Positions 1-9,464 of a stretch of DNA of 56,682 nucleotides are shown in pieces. Location of the stretch: the NCBI GenBank assembly GCA_001941225.1, contig MSHM01000041.1, positions 1-56,682 on the forward strand, written 5' to 3'. The notes beneath the pieces were generated by a model. The model had not been told where the DNA came from, did no database searches, and saw only the letters and a list, made by a program, of their open reading frames with translations. Every line of letters begins with the position of its first letter. The stretch's first letter is position 1. The translations under genes were made by a program, and so were the position numbers. The stretch comes from Oscillospiraceae bacterium Zagget12. Its GTDB lineage: Bacteria; Bacillota; Clostridia; UBA1381.

Positions 1-641
1 TTTTTTATAATAATTATCTTGTGCTTGAGGTCGGTGAACGGAATTTCGGCGTTAAACACGTCCTCTATCCTGCCGCCCAGAATTTTTATCGCCCGCCTTG
101 CGTCCTTTAGCTCCTCGTCCGCAAGCGGACCTTTAAGCGCGAGGAAATATCCGCCCTGTTTCAAAAACGGTATACACCATTCCGAAAGCACGGTAAGGTT
201 CGCCACCGCGCGCGATACAACCGTGTCAAACTGTCCGCGGTACGCTCTGTTTTTGCCGCCGTCCTCCGCGCGCGAATGAACAAGCTCCACGCCGTCAATA
301 CCGCATTTATCGCACACGTCCTTTAAAAAATTAATGCGCTTGTTAAGGCTGTCAAGCAGGGTCAGCTCAATTTCGGGCTTTGCGATTTTAAGCACAAGTC
401 CCGGGAATCCCGCGCCCGTGCCGATGTCTATGACCTTGCCCTTGACAAGACCCGTCTGCAAAGCCGTCAAACTGTCCAAAAAATGCTTTTTTGCAATGCC
501 CTCGTCGTCGGTTATCGCGGTGAGATTTATTTTGCCGTTCCGGTCTTTAAGCAAATCGGCATACTTAACGAGTGTGTCCGCCTGAGTCTTGTCAAGGGGA
601 ATATTCAGCTTTTCACTTCCGTTTATAATTAAATCCTTCAT
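1..641 (-). CDS. rsmG: 16S rRNA (guanine527-N7)-methyltransferase RsmG, 3' end cut by window
   Basis: RsmG (GidB) methylates N7 of G527 in 16S rRNA using S-adenosylmethionine. The frame reads from an ATG at 641-639 through the left edge with no stop, giving 213 residues of a family that is usually about 240. The SAM-binding motif I (VIDIGTGAGFPGL) and the SLNKRINFL and SRAVANL blocks typical of RsmG are present. The gene starts 11 bases after the glmM stop, so it is probably the second gene of a glmM-rsmG transcript. In many Firmicutes rsmG follows mnmE-mnmG; here mnmG lies 27 kb away with other neighbours. Only the C-terminal end is missing, because of the window boundary. Confidence 0.95.
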   Translation of the reverse strand, partial: MKDLIINGSEKLNIPLDKTQADTLVKYADLLKDRNGKINLTAITDDEGIAKKHFLDSLTALQTGLVKGKVIDIGTGAGFPGLVLKIAKPEIELTLLDSLNKRINFLKDVCDKCGIDGVELVHSRAEDGGKNRAYRGQFDTVVSRAVANLTVLSEWCIPFLKQGGYFLALKGPLADEELKDARRAIKILGGRIEDVFNAEIPFTDLKHKIIIIK

Positions 642-652
642 ATCAGTGTGTT

Positions 653-2002
653 TCAGCCTAAAATCTTCTCAATCAAAGCCGCAAGCTCCTCAGCCTTTTT
701 TGTTATATATTCCTTGTCGTTACCCTCAATCATAACGCGCACAAGAGGCTCCGTGCCGGACGGTCTTATAAGCACTCTGCCCTCGCCGGCAAACTCGTCC
801 TCAAGAGCCTTGCAAGCCGCCGAGATTTCCTCGTTTTCCATATATGTATTCTTATTCTCAAGTCTTACGGTCGCATTTCGAAGTACCTGCGGCATCACCT
901 TTACAATGCCCGCCGCCTCGGAGGCTCTGAGTCCCGTTTTCTTCAGCACCGAAAGAAATTGCAGGGCGCTCACAAGTCCGTCGCCGGTGGTGTTATGGTC
1001 AAGGAAAATAATGTGTCCCGACTGCTCGCCGCCTATGTTATATCCGTTTTTCAGCATTTCCTCAAGGACGTAGCGGTCGCCCACCTTTGTGCGCGGAATA
1101 TTTATGCCCAGCTTTTCACCCGCGATAAACAGCCCGAGATTACTCATAACGGTTGCGACAAGGGTATTCTGCTTAAGAGAGCCGTTATCGCGCATAAATT
1201 TGGCGCATACAGCCATAATCTGGTCGCCGTCGATGAGCTTTCCGTTCTCGTCAACGGCTAACATTCTGTCCGCGTCGCCGTCGAATGCGATACCGACGTC
1301 CGCGCCGATTGACGTTACATAAGCCTGTAGACTTTCCATATGCGTCGAGCCGCACATCGCGTTGATATTTACGCCGTCCGGCGTGTTATGAATTGCCTCC
1401 ACATTCGCGCCGAGCTTGTTTAAAGCCTTAAACGCCGTTTCATAGCTTGCGCCGTTCGCGCAGTCCACGGCAACCTTCATACCGTCAAGACGGCAGTCTA
1501 TCGTGGAGCAGGCAAACGCTACATAATCCTCAACGGCGTTATGATTGGCGTTCACATATCCGACCTTGCCGTGCGTCGGCAGATTTTCAATGGTTCTTTT
1601 GCCGAGTATGTAGCTTTCTATTTCATCCTCGATGGCGTCGCTCAGCTTATAGCCGTCGCCGTTGAAAAACTTAATGCCGTTATACTCGCACGGATTATGC
1701 GACGCGCTGATAACCACGCCGGCGTCGGCTTTATAATACCTCGTCAAATACGCGACGGCGGGCGTCGGAACAACGCCCAGCGGAATAACCTTGGCTCCCA
1801 CGGAGCATAGTCCGGCGGTAAGCGCCGCCTCAAGCATATCGCCGGATTTTCTTGTGTCCTTGCCTATTAATATTCTCGGTCTTTTTGAGCTGTGCTTTGT
1901 CAGAACATACGCTCCGCTTTGACCTGTTTTAAACGCAAGCTCCGCGGTTAAATCCTTGTTCGCAATACCTCGTATGCCGTCCGTGCCGAATAGCTTTCCC
2001 AT
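653..2002 (-). CDS. glmM: Phosphoglucosamine mutase
   Basis: GlmM interconverts glucosamine-6-phosphate and glucosamine-1-phosphate, the step before GlmU in UDP-GlcNAc synthesis for peptidoglycan. The 449-residue length is normal for the family. It begins MGKLFGTDGIRG, carries the phosphoserine loop VVISASHNP with the catalytic serine at residue 101, the metal loop DGDADR near residue 240, and the C-terminal phosphate-binding RPSGTEPLVRVMIEG. The ATG is preceded by AAGGAGGAAGATATA. A promoter lies directly upstream (2043-2071), between this gene and the XRE gene, so glmM-rsmG can be transcribed independently of the upstream metG group. Confidence 0.97.
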   Translation of the reverse strand: MGKLFGTDGIRGIANKDLTAELAFKTGQSGAYVLTKHSSKRPRILIGKDTRKSGDMLEAALTAGLCSVGAKVIPLGVVPTPAVAYLTRYYKADAGVVISASHNPCEYNGIKFFNGDGYKLSDAIEDEIESYILGKRTIENLPTHGKVGYVNANHNAVEDYVAFACSTIDCRLDGMKVAVDCANGASYETAFKALNKLGANVEAIHNTPDGVNINAMCGSTHMESLQAYVTSIGADVGIAFDGDADRMLAVDENGKLIDGDQIMAVCAKFMRDNGSLKQNTLVATVMSNLGLFIAGEKLGINIPRTKVGDRYVLEEMLKNGYNIGGEQSGHIIFLDHNTTGDGLVSALQFLSVLKKTGLRASEAAGIVKVMPQVLRNATVRLENKNTYMENEEISAACKALEDEFAGEGRVLIRPSGTEPLVRVMIEGNDKEYITKKAEELAALIEKILG

Positions 2003-2042
2003 TATATCTTCCTCCTTATTCTTTTCCGATCAATATACTATA

Positions 2043-2071
2043 ATTATATAATAACGCGAGGAAAATGTAAA
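2043..2071 (-). promoter_or_regulatory. Promoter of glmM
   Basis: On the minus strand TTTACA (2071-2066) and TATAAT (2048-2043) are 17 bases apart, about 40 bases upstream of the glmM ATG. This matches a sigma-A promoter closely. Confidence 0.75.
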
Positions 2072-2086
2072 CTGTTTTTACTGATT

Positions 2087-2413
2087 TTATTCATTCATTG
2101 AACGGATAAAAACCTTGAGAAGTTCCTCTGCATACGGAATATATTTTTCATCAACATTCTTGAACATATCAACAATTACGGAATTATCGGTTTTTTCTTC
2201 TCTGCCGCTGATGATATAGTCGGAGCTGACCTTAAGCACCTCGCACATTCTTTTTAATGTGGCGATTGACATTCCTCTGTTTCCCAGCTCTATTTCGGTT
2301 GCAAATCTTTCCGAAATGGCTGCTTTCTCGGCAAATTGTTCCCGCGTATAGCCAAGATATTCTCTCCGCTTTCTTATTCTACTTCCCATTTCAAGATTGA
2401 ATGTATTGCTCAT
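2087..2413 (-). CDS. XRE-family helix-turn-helix regulator
   Basis: A 108-residue protein with one N-terminal Cro/C1-type helix-turn-helix (residues about 9-65: GSRIRKRREYLGYTREQFAEKAAIS, followed by the recognition region SERFATEIELGNRGMS and LKVSSDYIISG). The C-terminal 35 residues are a short helical tail that could dimerise. The start is supported by AGGTGATTAT before the ATG. It lies 40 bases downstream of metG on the same strand and may be co-transcribed with it. No effector or sensing domain is visible and the target is unknown. It resembles the XRE protein at 51136-51477 in size and layout, though not closely in sequence. Confidence 0.85.
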   Translation of the reverse strand: MSNTFNLEMGSRIRKRREYLGYTREQFAEKAAISERFATEIELGNRGMSIATLKRMCEVLKVSSDYIISGREEKTDNSVIVDMFKNVDEKYIPYAEELLKVFIRSMNE

Positions 2414-2453
2414 ATAATCACCTGTATGACGCTGTCAATGGCAGCCCTAATTT

Positions 2454-4382
2454 TTATACCATTTCCGCGCCGCTTTGAATATCGTTCAAGGTGGTAAGCA
2501 CGGTCAGCTTATCCTCAAATTCCGCGGACAAAATCATACCGTTTGATTCAAGTCCCATAATTTTTCTCGGTTTCAAATTCGCCACGAACAAAACATTTTT
2601 GCCTATAAGCTCCTCCGGCTTATGGAATTTTGCGATACCCGAAAGAATTTGTCTTGTTTCGCTGCCGACCTGCAATGTAAATCTCAAAAGCTTTGAGGAT
2701 TTTGGCACCTTCTCGCACTCGATTACCTTACCGACGCGCACATCGAGCTTTTCAAACTCGTCAAACTCGATATAGTCCTTATACGGAGCGATTTCTATCT
2801 TTTCCTCCTCAGGCTCACCAAGCTCCTCTTCAAGCTCGGCAAGTTTCTTTTCCGCGTCTATTCTCGCGAACAGCGGAACCGCCTCGCCCACCTTTGTACC
2901 CGCCTTCATGGTGCCGAAGGTCTTTGTGCTTTCAAAGGTCAAATCGTCCGCGCCTATCTGCTCCGCGATTTTCTTTGATGTTTCGGGCATATACGAGCTG
3001 AGCAGCGCGGCAATTATCCTTATCGTTTCTGTAAGATTATACAGCACAGTTCCCAATCTCGGCTTGTCGGCATCGTTCTTGGCAAGCACCCACGGAGTTG
3101 TTTCATCAATATACTTATTGGCTCTGTCAACAACTCTCCATATCTCGTCGATACTGTCTGCTACGTGGAGAGTTTCCATTTTCTTAATAATCTTTTCAAC
3201 CGCGCCGGTTGCGACCGCCTTTAAGTCATCGTCAAATTCACCGCCGACATCTCCGGACTGTATTTCACCGCCGAAATACTTATTTATCATCGCTACGGTT
3301 CTGTTTACAAGGTTGCCCAAAGTATTCGCGAGGTCGCTGTTGAAACGGCTTATAAACACCTCGTAGGTAATCGTGCCGTCCTGAGCGAAAGGCATCTCGT
3401 GCAGCGAGTAATATCTGACCGCATTAACACCGAAATGTCTTACCAAATCCTCGGCATAAATCACATTACCGCGCGATTTACTCATTTTTTCATCGCCGAC
3501 AAGCATCCACGGGTGTCCGAACACCTGTTTCGGCAGCGGCTCGCCGAGCGCCATAAGCATAATCGGCCAGTAAATTGTGTGGAAACGCAGAATATCCTTA
3601 CCGATAATATGCACGTCCGCGGGCCAGTATTTTTTATACAGCTCGCCCTTTTCATCGGGAGTGTATCCGAGAGCCGTAATATAGTTTGAAAGCGCGTCTA
3701 TCCACACATAAATTACGTGTCCCGGGTCAAACTCAACGGGTATACCCCAGGTAAAGCTTGTTCTCGACACACATAAATCCTGCAATCCCGGCTTTAGGAA
3801 GTTGTTTACCATTTCATTCTTTCGCGACTCCGGCTGAATAAATTCGGGGTGAGAGTCGATATAGTCCATCAGCTTATCCTGATACTTGCTCATTTTGAAG
3901 AAGTATGCCTCTTCCTTAGCCTTCCTTACCTCTCTGCCGCAGTCCGGACATTTGCCGTCCTCAAGCTGCGTCTTTGTCCAGAACGACTCGCACGGAGTAC
4001 AGTACCAGCCCTCATACTCGCCCTTGTATATATCGCCGTTGTCGTAAAGTCTTTTAAATATCTGCTGAACCGCCTTTACGTGGTAGTCGTCCGTTGTGCG
4101 GATAAATTTATCGTAGCTGATATTAAGCATATCGGCTATATCCCTTATCTGTCCGGCAATCTTGTCAACGTGCTGCTGCGGCGTGATTCCGTCCGCCTCG
4201 GCGATTTCCTGTATCTTCTGTCCGTGCTCGTCGGTACCGGTAAGGAAGAACACGTCCTTTCCGATAAATCTGTTAAATCTCGCGATGGCGTCGGTCAAAA
4301 TAATCTCATAGGTATTGCCGATATGAGGCTTTTTTGACGTGTACGCAATCGCCGTCGTAATATAGTATTTGTCTTTATTCAT
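2454..4382 (-). CDS. metG: Methionyl-tRNA synthetase
   Basis: MetRS charges tRNA-Met with methionine. I place the start at ATG 4382-4380 (642 residues) because GGAGAG sits 8 bases upstream; an in-frame GTG at 4391 touches that ribosome binding site and is unlikely. Class I signatures are present: PHIGNTYE (HIGH box) near the N-terminus and KMSKSRGN (KMSKS box) near residue 300. A zinc knuckle with CTPC and CPDC pairs sits near residues 125-148. The C-terminal 110 residues form a tRNA-binding (EMAP-II/Trbp111-like) OB domain (EFEKLDVRVGKVIECE). The start overlaps the end of the upstream AI-2E transporter gene by 8 bases, suggesting translational coupling. Confidence 0.97.
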   Translation of the reverse strand: MNKDKYYITTAIAYTSKKPHIGNTYEIILTDAIARFNRFIGKDVFFLTGTDEHGQKIQEIAEADGITPQQHVDKIAGQIRDIADMLNISYDKFIRTTDDYHVKAVQQIFKRLYDNGDIYKGEYEGWYCTPCESFWTKTQLEDGKCPDCGREVRKAKEEAYFFKMSKYQDKLMDYIDSHPEFIQPESRKNEMVNNFLKPGLQDLCVSRTSFTWGIPVEFDPGHVIYVWIDALSNYITALGYTPDEKGELYKKYWPADVHIIGKDILRFHTIYWPIMLMALGEPLPKQVFGHPWMLVGDEKMSKSRGNVIYAEDLVRHFGVNAVRYYSLHEMPFAQDGTITYEVFISRFNSDLANTLGNLVNRTVAMINKYFGGEIQSGDVGGEFDDDLKAVATGAVEKIIKKMETLHVADSIDEIWRVVDRANKYIDETTPWVLAKNDADKPRLGTVLYNLTETIRIIAALLSSYMPETSKKIAEQIGADDLTFESTKTFGTMKAGTKVGEAVPLFARIDAEKKLAELEEELGEPEEEKIEIAPYKDYIEFDEFEKLDVRVGKVIECEKVPKSSKLLRFTLQVGSETRQILSGIAKFHKPEELIGKNVLFVANLKPRKIMGLESNGMILSAEFEDKLTVLTTLNDIQSGAEMV

Positions 4383-5562
4383 CCCAGTCACTCTCCATTA
4401 ACTCTAACAAAAATTTTTTAAACATTAAAAATTGTTTTTTTATAAAGCTGCCCATTGATTTTAAAAGATTTATAAACCAGTCGAACACGCCCGCCTTATA
4501 AAAGCTGATTATAAGCACCAAAATTATCGGTCCCAAAATCAGTCCGCCTATGCTTAGCGTCTTGTAACCGATGTACATTGACATAAGCGTCAGAATGGGA
4601 TTCATTCCTATTCTTGAGCTTACCAGCTTAGGCTCCGTAAAATGGCGCGTAAGCGCTACGGCAAGGTATATTATAATAAGCCCTATACCGAGCCTTATTT
4701 CACCGTTTAAAAACTCTATCACCGTCCACGGCCATAAAACCAGTCCGCTGCCGAAAAACGGCAGCGCGTCCAACACGGCAATTCCGAGCGCTATCAAAAG
4801 CGCGTAGTCTATATTAAGCACGCTCATACCTATGAACATTATAACAAAGGCGATAAACATTAATATTACCTGCGCCTTAAGGTATCCGCCGAGGTATTTT
4901 TTAAGCTCGCGCTTAACCATATTCAGCCTGTCCGTAAATTTAGCGCTGAATAATTTATTGACCGCTCCGCTGACGAGTTTATTTTCCGAAACCATAAAGT
5001 ATGACGAAAGTATAAACACGATTATTCCTATAAACACGCTCGGCAGCGCTTTTGCGAAGTTACCCGCGTAGTCCACCACCGGCGTTGATTTTGTGTTTAT
5101 AAAATCCGCCGCTCTTTCGGATATGCCCTCGCCTATCGCGGACAGCGCCTCCTGAACATTTACGGGCAGATTATAATACACCACCGACCACTTATCGCCG
5201 AAGGAATGTAAACCGCTTTGCACGCTTTCATAAATCTGCGGAAACTGCGTGTACAGCATTCGCACCTCGTCAATGATTTTCCATATCAAAAACGTCAGCA
5301 CGCCGCCCAAAATTCCGACAATAAGCACGATAACCAGCACCGCAGACAAGCCGCGCGGTATTTTAAGCTTTCTCTGCAAAAAATCCGCCAGCGGATTAAC
5401 CGCCATCGAAAACAGATAGCCGAGCAGAAACGGCAGAAACAGCTCTACCAAAAATCCGAGCACGCTCAATATTTTCGGAAGAAATATATAAACCAGCACC
5501 GCCGCAACAATCAAAGCGGCAACAAAGCTTATAATTTTTATCCAATTCTTTTTTATTTTCAT
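4375..5562 (-). CDS. AI-2E family transporter
   Basis: A 395-residue polytopic membrane protein of the AI-2E transporter/PerM family, named after E. coli TqsA. Members include permease-like exporters and Na+/H+ antiporters, so the substrate is not predictable. Two N-terminal hydrophobic segments (about 10-50) are followed by the family-typical SMAVNPLADFLQRKL, a long partly amphipathic central region (about 95-200), and a C-terminal membrane block containing the characteristic LDALPFFGSGLVLWPW and ALTRHFTEPKLVSSRIGMNPILTL motifs. It sits between the phosphoglycerate mutase gene (43-base gap) and metG (8-base overlap) and is probably part of the same transcript. The C-terminus ends in an acidic tail. 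Confidence 0.88.
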   Translation of the reverse strand: MKIKKNWIKIISFVAALIVAAVLVYIFLPKILSVLGFLVELFLPFLLGYLFSMAVNPLADFLQRKLKIPRGLSAVLVIVLIVGILGGVLTFLIWKIIDEVRMLYTQFPQIYESVQSGLHSFGDKWSVVYYNLPVNVQEALSAIGEGISERAADFINTKSTPVVDYAGNFAKALPSVFIGIIVFILSSYFMVSENKLVSGAVNKLFSAKFTDRLNMVKRELKKYLGGYLKAQVILMFIAFVIMFIGMSVLNIDYALLIALGIAVLDALPFFGSGLVLWPWTVIEFLNGEIRLGIGLIIIYLAVALTRHFTEPKLVSSRIGMNPILTLMSMYIGYKTLSIGGLILGPIILVLIISFYKAGVFDWFINLLKSMGSFIKKQFLMFKKFLLELMESDWDE

Positions 5563-5605
5563 AAAATCATTCCCTTCACGAATTACGAGAATGTATATGT
5601 GATTC

Positions 5606-6823
5606 CTAATCTAAATTAAGGAACCTGTTCATAAGGGTATATCCCTTTTCAATATAAATGCCGGTCTTTTTGCCGTTTTCCTCGGTGTAGGTAAGACCCG
5701 CGTTTGTATCCGTTTCGGCGGTTGAATCGTAAATGATGTACGGCACGGGATCCGATACGTGAGTTTTCAGCTTAATCGGCGTCGGGTGGTCGGGCAAAAT
5801 CATCATTCTGTAGTCTATGCCGCGCTTTTCAAGCTCGTCTTTAAGGAATTTTACAACCCTTTTGTCGATTGTTTCAACGGCAAATTTCTTCTTTTCCGGA
5901 AGTCCCTGATGTCCCATTTCATCGGGCGCCTCCATATGCGCGTATACAAAATCGCTGCCACCAAGCAATGCGTCAAGCGCAGCCTGTGCCTTGCCGTCCC
6001 AGTTGGTTTCGCAGTTGCCCGTCGCGCCCTCAACATCTATTGAATTCATACCGGCGCATTTCGCGATGCCCTTGATAAGGTCAACGGCGGAAATAACGCT
6101 GCCCTTTAATCCGAATTTCTTTTCAAAATTATCAAGCTGCGGCTTTGTGCCCTCGCCCCACGGCCATATCGAAGTCGCCGGATTTTTTCCCGCCGCGATT
6201 CGCGCCTTGTTTACGGGGTGCTCCTTTAAAATCTTCTCGCTCTTTTTCATCATCTCGATAAATGTTTCCGCGCCGTCGCCCTTGGGTAGATGGTCGGTTA
6301 TCTTTTTATCGGAAATATCATGCGGCGGCGTCATATCGACATTTGTACTGCCGCCGTTCCATACGCATAAATGACGGTAGCTTATGCCCGGGTAGAATTT
6401 TATCTTATCCGTGTTAAGCTCCGCGGCAACCGCCTCCATAAGCTGCGCCGCCTCCTCCGTGGTAATCTCGCCGGAGCTGTAGTCAAGCATTGTTTTATCT
6501 TCGTAATTTTCCTCATCGCTGAGCGTTACAAGGTTTGTTCTGAACGTAACGTCGTCGTCCTTCATTTCAACGCCGATTGACGCCGCCTCAAGCGGAGAGC
6601 GTCCGCTGTAGCACTTTTTCGTGTCGTAACCCATTACCGACAAATTCGCCACATCGCTGCCGGGTTTCATACCCTCCTGCACGGTTTTTACCATACCCAT
6701 TTCACCGTGCTGCGCCATATAGTCGATTGTGGGCTTATCGGCAGCCTCCAAAATTGTTTTTCCGTCAAAGGCGTCTACGGGATAATCCGCCATTCCGTCA
6801 CCTAATATTACTATATATTTCAT
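5606..6823 (-). CDS. Cofactor-independent phosphoglycerate mutase, archaeal type
   Basis: Interconverts 3- and 2-phosphoglycerate in glycolysis and gluconeogenesis without 2,3-bisphosphoglycerate. The 405-residue protein belongs to the alkaline-phosphatase superfamily branch called aPGAM, shorter than the 510-residue GpmI. The metal-binding start VILGDGMADYP and the nucleophile block GSDVANLSVMGYD (serine near residue 62) are clear, as are the later metal-ligand blocks HMEAPDEMGH and LPDHPTPIKLKTH. Its stop abuts the AI-2E gene with a 43-base gap, and its ATG is immediately next to the stop of degV, implying co-transcription. Homoserine kinase-like members (ThrH-type annotations) exist in this family, so the exact metabolite rests on family membership. 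Confidence 0.9.
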   Translation of the reverse strand: MKYIVILGDGMADYPVDAFDGKTILEAADKPTIDYMAQHGEMGMVKTVQEGMKPGSDVANLSVMGYDTKKCYSGRSPLEAASIGVEMKDDDVTFRTNLVTLSDEENYEDKTMLDYSSGEITTEEAAQLMEAVAAELNTDKIKFYPGISYRHLCVWNGGSTNVDMTPPHDISDKKITDHLPKGDGAETFIEMMKKSEKILKEHPVNKARIAAGKNPATSIWPWGEGTKPQLDNFEKKFGLKGSVISAVDLIKGIAKCAGMNSIDVEGATGNCETNWDGKAQAALDALLGGSDFVYAHMEAPDEMGHQGLPEKKKFAVETIDKRVVKFLKDELEKRGIDYRMMILPDHPTPIKLKTHVSDPVPYIIYDSTAETDTNAGLTYTEENGKKTGIYIEKGYTLMNRFLNLD

Positions 6824-7693
6824 TTATTTCTCCTCCTTTATTCCCGCTATTATCGCTATCGCTCCGCGTCCCACATGGGTGCCTATAAGCGGACCGAATT
6901 CGCCGTACATTTTAATACATTCCTCTCCGAACTCCTCTTTGAGCTTTTCGCATACTTCCTTTCCCCTGTCCTCGTCCGACTGCACAATAAGAAATCTCGG
7001 ATTTGAGCTGTCAAAGTCCTCGTCCTCGCTCACCTTTTCAATGAGCTTATCCATAAGCTTTTTCTTACCTCTAAGCTTATCCATACTTTCAACCAAACCG
7101 TTTTCTATCGTTAAAATCGGCTTTATATCAAGCAGCGAGCCGACAAACGCAGCCGTTTTTGACAGCCTGCCGCCCTTTTCAAGATACTTCAGCGTGTCAA
7201 CAAGCAGAAAACACCGCCATTTTTTTATATATTTTTCACATTCCGCCGTAATTTCCGCCGCGCCCTTGCCATCACGCGCCATCTGAGCCGCGTGCACGGC
7301 GGTCTGCGCGATGTAGAGCGAAAATGTCCGCGTATCAATAATATGAAAATCCGCGTCGGGATTTTCCTCGATAATCTCGTTTCGGACAAGATTTGCCGTC
7401 TGATACTGACCGCTCGCCGCGCCCGACAGCGCGAAATAAATCACGCTCTTATGCTCGGCGCATTGACGCTTAAAATAATCATACATATCCGCGTAGGGCG
7501 TTTGCGACGTGGTCGGGAATCCGTCAAAGCTTTCAAGCTTATCATAAAATTCCTCATTCGTTATATCCGCGCGCTGCACATACTGTTCCTCGCCGAAGAG
7601 GCTCAGAAACGATATAACGCCTATGTCATACTTATCGGCAATATCCTGCGGTATATCGGAACCCGAATCCACGATAATTTTAATATCCGCCAT
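6824..7693 (-). CDS. DegV family fatty-acid-binding protein
   Basis: DegV/FakB-type proteins bind a fatty acid and present it to the FakA kinase, which phosphorylates it for phospholipid synthesis. The 289-residue protein shows the family start KIIVDSGSDIP, the loop FPTTSQTPYADMYDYF, the acyl-binding SGAASGQYQTANLV, and the C-terminal GPLIGTHVGRGAIAI. I choose ATG 7693 because AAAGGAG lies 7 bases upstream; the earlier in-frame ATG at 7699 is too close to it. The stop directly abuts the phosphoglycerate mutase ATG and trmL lies 12 bases upstream, so the genes form an operon. No fakA is in the window. Confidence 0.93.
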   Translation of the reverse strand: MADIKIIVDSGSDIPQDIADKYDIGVISFLSLFGEEQYVQRADITNEEFYDKLESFDGFPTTSQTPYADMYDYFKRQCAEHKSVIYFALSGAASGQYQTANLVRNEIIEENPDADFHIIDTRTFSLYIAQTAVHAAQMARDGKGAAEITAECEKYIKKWRCFLLVDTLKYLEKGGRLSKTAAFVGSLLDIKPILTIENGLVESMDKLRGKKKLMDKLIEKVSEDEDFDSSNPRFLIVQSDEDRGKEVCEKLKEEFGEECIKMYGEFGPLIGTHVGRGAIAIIAGIKEEK

Positions 7694-7705
7694 TACCATT
7701 CTCCT

Positions 7706-8197
7706 TTACCATGTGAATTTTGTAAGCTGTCCGAGGTTTTTGAGATTATCAAAGCCCTGCTGGCGCAGCGCCTCATATACCACTATCGCCACGGAATTGG
7801 AGAGGTTCAGGCTCCTTGCCTCGGCAATCATCGGTATTCGTATGCACCATTCCTCATGCTCGTAGAGCAGCTCCTCGGGAAGTCCCGCGTCCTCGCGTCC
7901 GAACAGGATAAAGTCATTATCCCTAAATTCAGCGTCCGCGTAAATATGCGGAGCCTTTGTGGTGGCGTAAAAATATCTCGCGCCCTTTGTCTTTTCAAAA
8001 AAGTCGGCAAGATTGTCGTAATACACCACATTTAACAAATGCCAATAATCCAGTCCCGCGCGTTTAAGGTTTTTATCGGTAATCTGAAACGCCGTCGGAC
8101 GCACAATATGGAGCCGACAGCCGGTCGCCGCGCAGGTACGGGCGATATTTCCGGTATTCTGCGGTATTCTCGGCTCAACCAAAACTATATTAAACAA
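7706..8197 (-). CDS. trmL: tRNA (cytidine/uridine34-2'-O)-methyltransferase TrmL
   Basis: TrmL (YibK) adds a 2'-O-methyl group to the wobble nucleotide of certain tRNA-Leu isoacceptors. The 163-residue length is typical of this minimal SPOUT methyltransferase. Family motifs are VLVEPRIPQNTGNIARTCAATG at the N-terminus, the central FGREDAGLP, and the knotted SAM site IPMIAEARSLNLSNSVAIVVYEALRQ. It lies 13 bases downstream of the DUF362 gene and 12 bases upstream of degV on the same strand. Confidence 0.96.
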   Translation of the reverse strand: MFNIVLVEPRIPQNTGNIARTCAATGCRLHIVRPTAFQITDKNLKRAGLDYWHLLNVVYYDNLADFFEKTKGARYFYATTKAPHIYADAEFRDNDFILFGREDAGLPEELLYEHEEWCIRIPMIAEARSLNLSNSVAIVVYEALRQQGFDNLKNLGQLTKFTW

Positions 8198-8210
8198 AAA
8201 ATCATATCCT

Positions 8211-9362
8211 TTACTTCAGAAATTTAAGCATAAACCTGTTGAGAAGAGGACGCTTTATCATAACCGCCTTTTTGGGGCAAAGCTCCTGACAGCAGAAACA
8301 TTTTATGCACCTTTTTTCATCTATAACGGGCTTGCCCGATGACATATCTATCGCTTTCGGCGGACAGCATCTCGCACATTCGCCGCAGCTTACGCATATA
8401 TTGTAATCCATTTTCGGTCTTGACGCAAGCGCGTTTGTAAGTCTGGCGTTAAGCGATGCCGGAAGTGAAATCAGCTTAAGCAGATTAAAATGGCTTTCGG
8501 GTTTTACAAAATCCCTCATAATCAAAGGCTCCAAATCCTCGCCTGCAATTTCCAATTTTTCCGCGCCGTCCGCTACAAGTCCGCGCTCAATCGCCTCGCG
8601 CACGGTATCCACCTCGGCGGGCGCGTAATCTATAAGGCGGCACGCCGCCAAATCGAGCGCATGAGCGTTCTCCGATGCCATAACAAGTCCTATATGCCGA
8701 TTCTGTCCCGCAGTGGGTCCGTTGCCCTCCATTCCCCATACCGCGTCCATTATCGACAGCGTGGGTTTCACGCACTCGTGCAAATCCACAAGCATTGAGC
8801 AGAACGACTTTCTCTCGTTAAGACGGAAATGCAGCTCCGCCTTGTATGTTCCCGGAATTGTTCCGAAAAGATTCTTTACCGCGCCGGTGTAGCTCGTCAT
8901 AGCGTGCGTTTTCAGCTTGGGAAGTGAAATTATAACGTCCGCGTCAAGTATCGGATTTATTATCGGTATATTTTTAACCGTTTTTCCCTCGGGAAAATGC
9001 ACCTCGGTAAAGCCGGTGTCAAAATTCAACCTCGCGTTTGTTCCCTCAAGCGCCTTGTTAATTCCGCACACGCTGTACACGCCCTTGAGCGCCGCCGCGT
9101 TATACGGTCCTCCGGGACTTTCGGCTATCGTCACGATTCCGCCCGCCTCCTCAACCATTTCTATGACCGCGTGAAGAAATTCGGGATTGGTGGTGACAGC
9201 CTCCTCCGGCTTTTTCTTTGAAACAAGGTTTGGCTTGATAACCACCTTGTCGCCCTTTTTTATAAATTTTTCAATTCCTCCGATAAGCGCGACCGCGTCA
9301 TAAACCGCGGACCGAACCTCGGAGTACCTTTCACATTTTACAACGGAAACCTTATTGTTCAT
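8211..9362 (-). CDS. DUF362 protein with C-terminal 2[4Fe-4S] ferredoxin domain
   Basis: A 383-residue iron-sulfur protein. Residues about 1-285 form the DUF362 domain (KGDKVVIKPNLV, ESPGG, ISLPKLKTHAMTSYTGAVKNLFG). The C-terminal 60 residues hold two ferredoxin motifs, CVSCGECARCCPPKA and CIKCFCCQELCPKKA, for two 4Fe-4S clusters. The role of DUF362 is not established; the ferredoxin part implies electron transfer in an anaerobe. I start it at ATG 9362, where GAGAGG sits 8 bases upstream; the longer frame to 9395 adds 11 residues without a ribosome binding site. It appears to be the first gene of the operon running down to metG, driven by the promoter at 9436-9464. Confidence 0.9.
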   Translation of the reverse strand: MNNKVSVVKCERYSEVRSAVYDAVALIGGIEKFIKKGDKVVIKPNLVSKKKPEEAVTTNPEFLHAVIEMVEEAGGIVTIAESPGGPYNAAALKGVYSVCGINKALEGTNARLNFDTGFTEVHFPEGKTVKNIPIINPILDADVIISLPKLKTHAMTSYTGAVKNLFGTIPGTYKAELHFRLNERKSFCSMLVDLHECVKPTLSIMDAVWGMEGNGPTAGQNRHIGLVMASENAHALDLAACRLIDYAPAEVDTVREAIERGLVADGAEKLEIAGEDLEPLIMRDFVKPESHFNLLKLISLPASLNARLTNALASRPKMDYNICVSCGECARCCPPKAIDMSSGKPVIDEKRCIKCFCCQELCPKKAVMIKRPLLNRFMLKFLK

Positions 9363-9435
9363 ATAAAATACCTCTCTAAGATAAAAAGTAAACACTCTAT
9401 CCCCAATTCGGTCACAAACCTCCGCCTATTTTATC

Positions 9436-9464
9436 ATTATACAATATTCTTCCTAATATTTCAA
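9436..9464 (-). promoter_or_regulatory. Promoter of the DUF362-trmL-degV-pgm operon
   Basis: Minus strand TTGAAA (9464-9459) and TATAAT (9441-9436) with a 17-base spacer, 74 bases upstream of the DUF362 ATG. Confidence 0.75.
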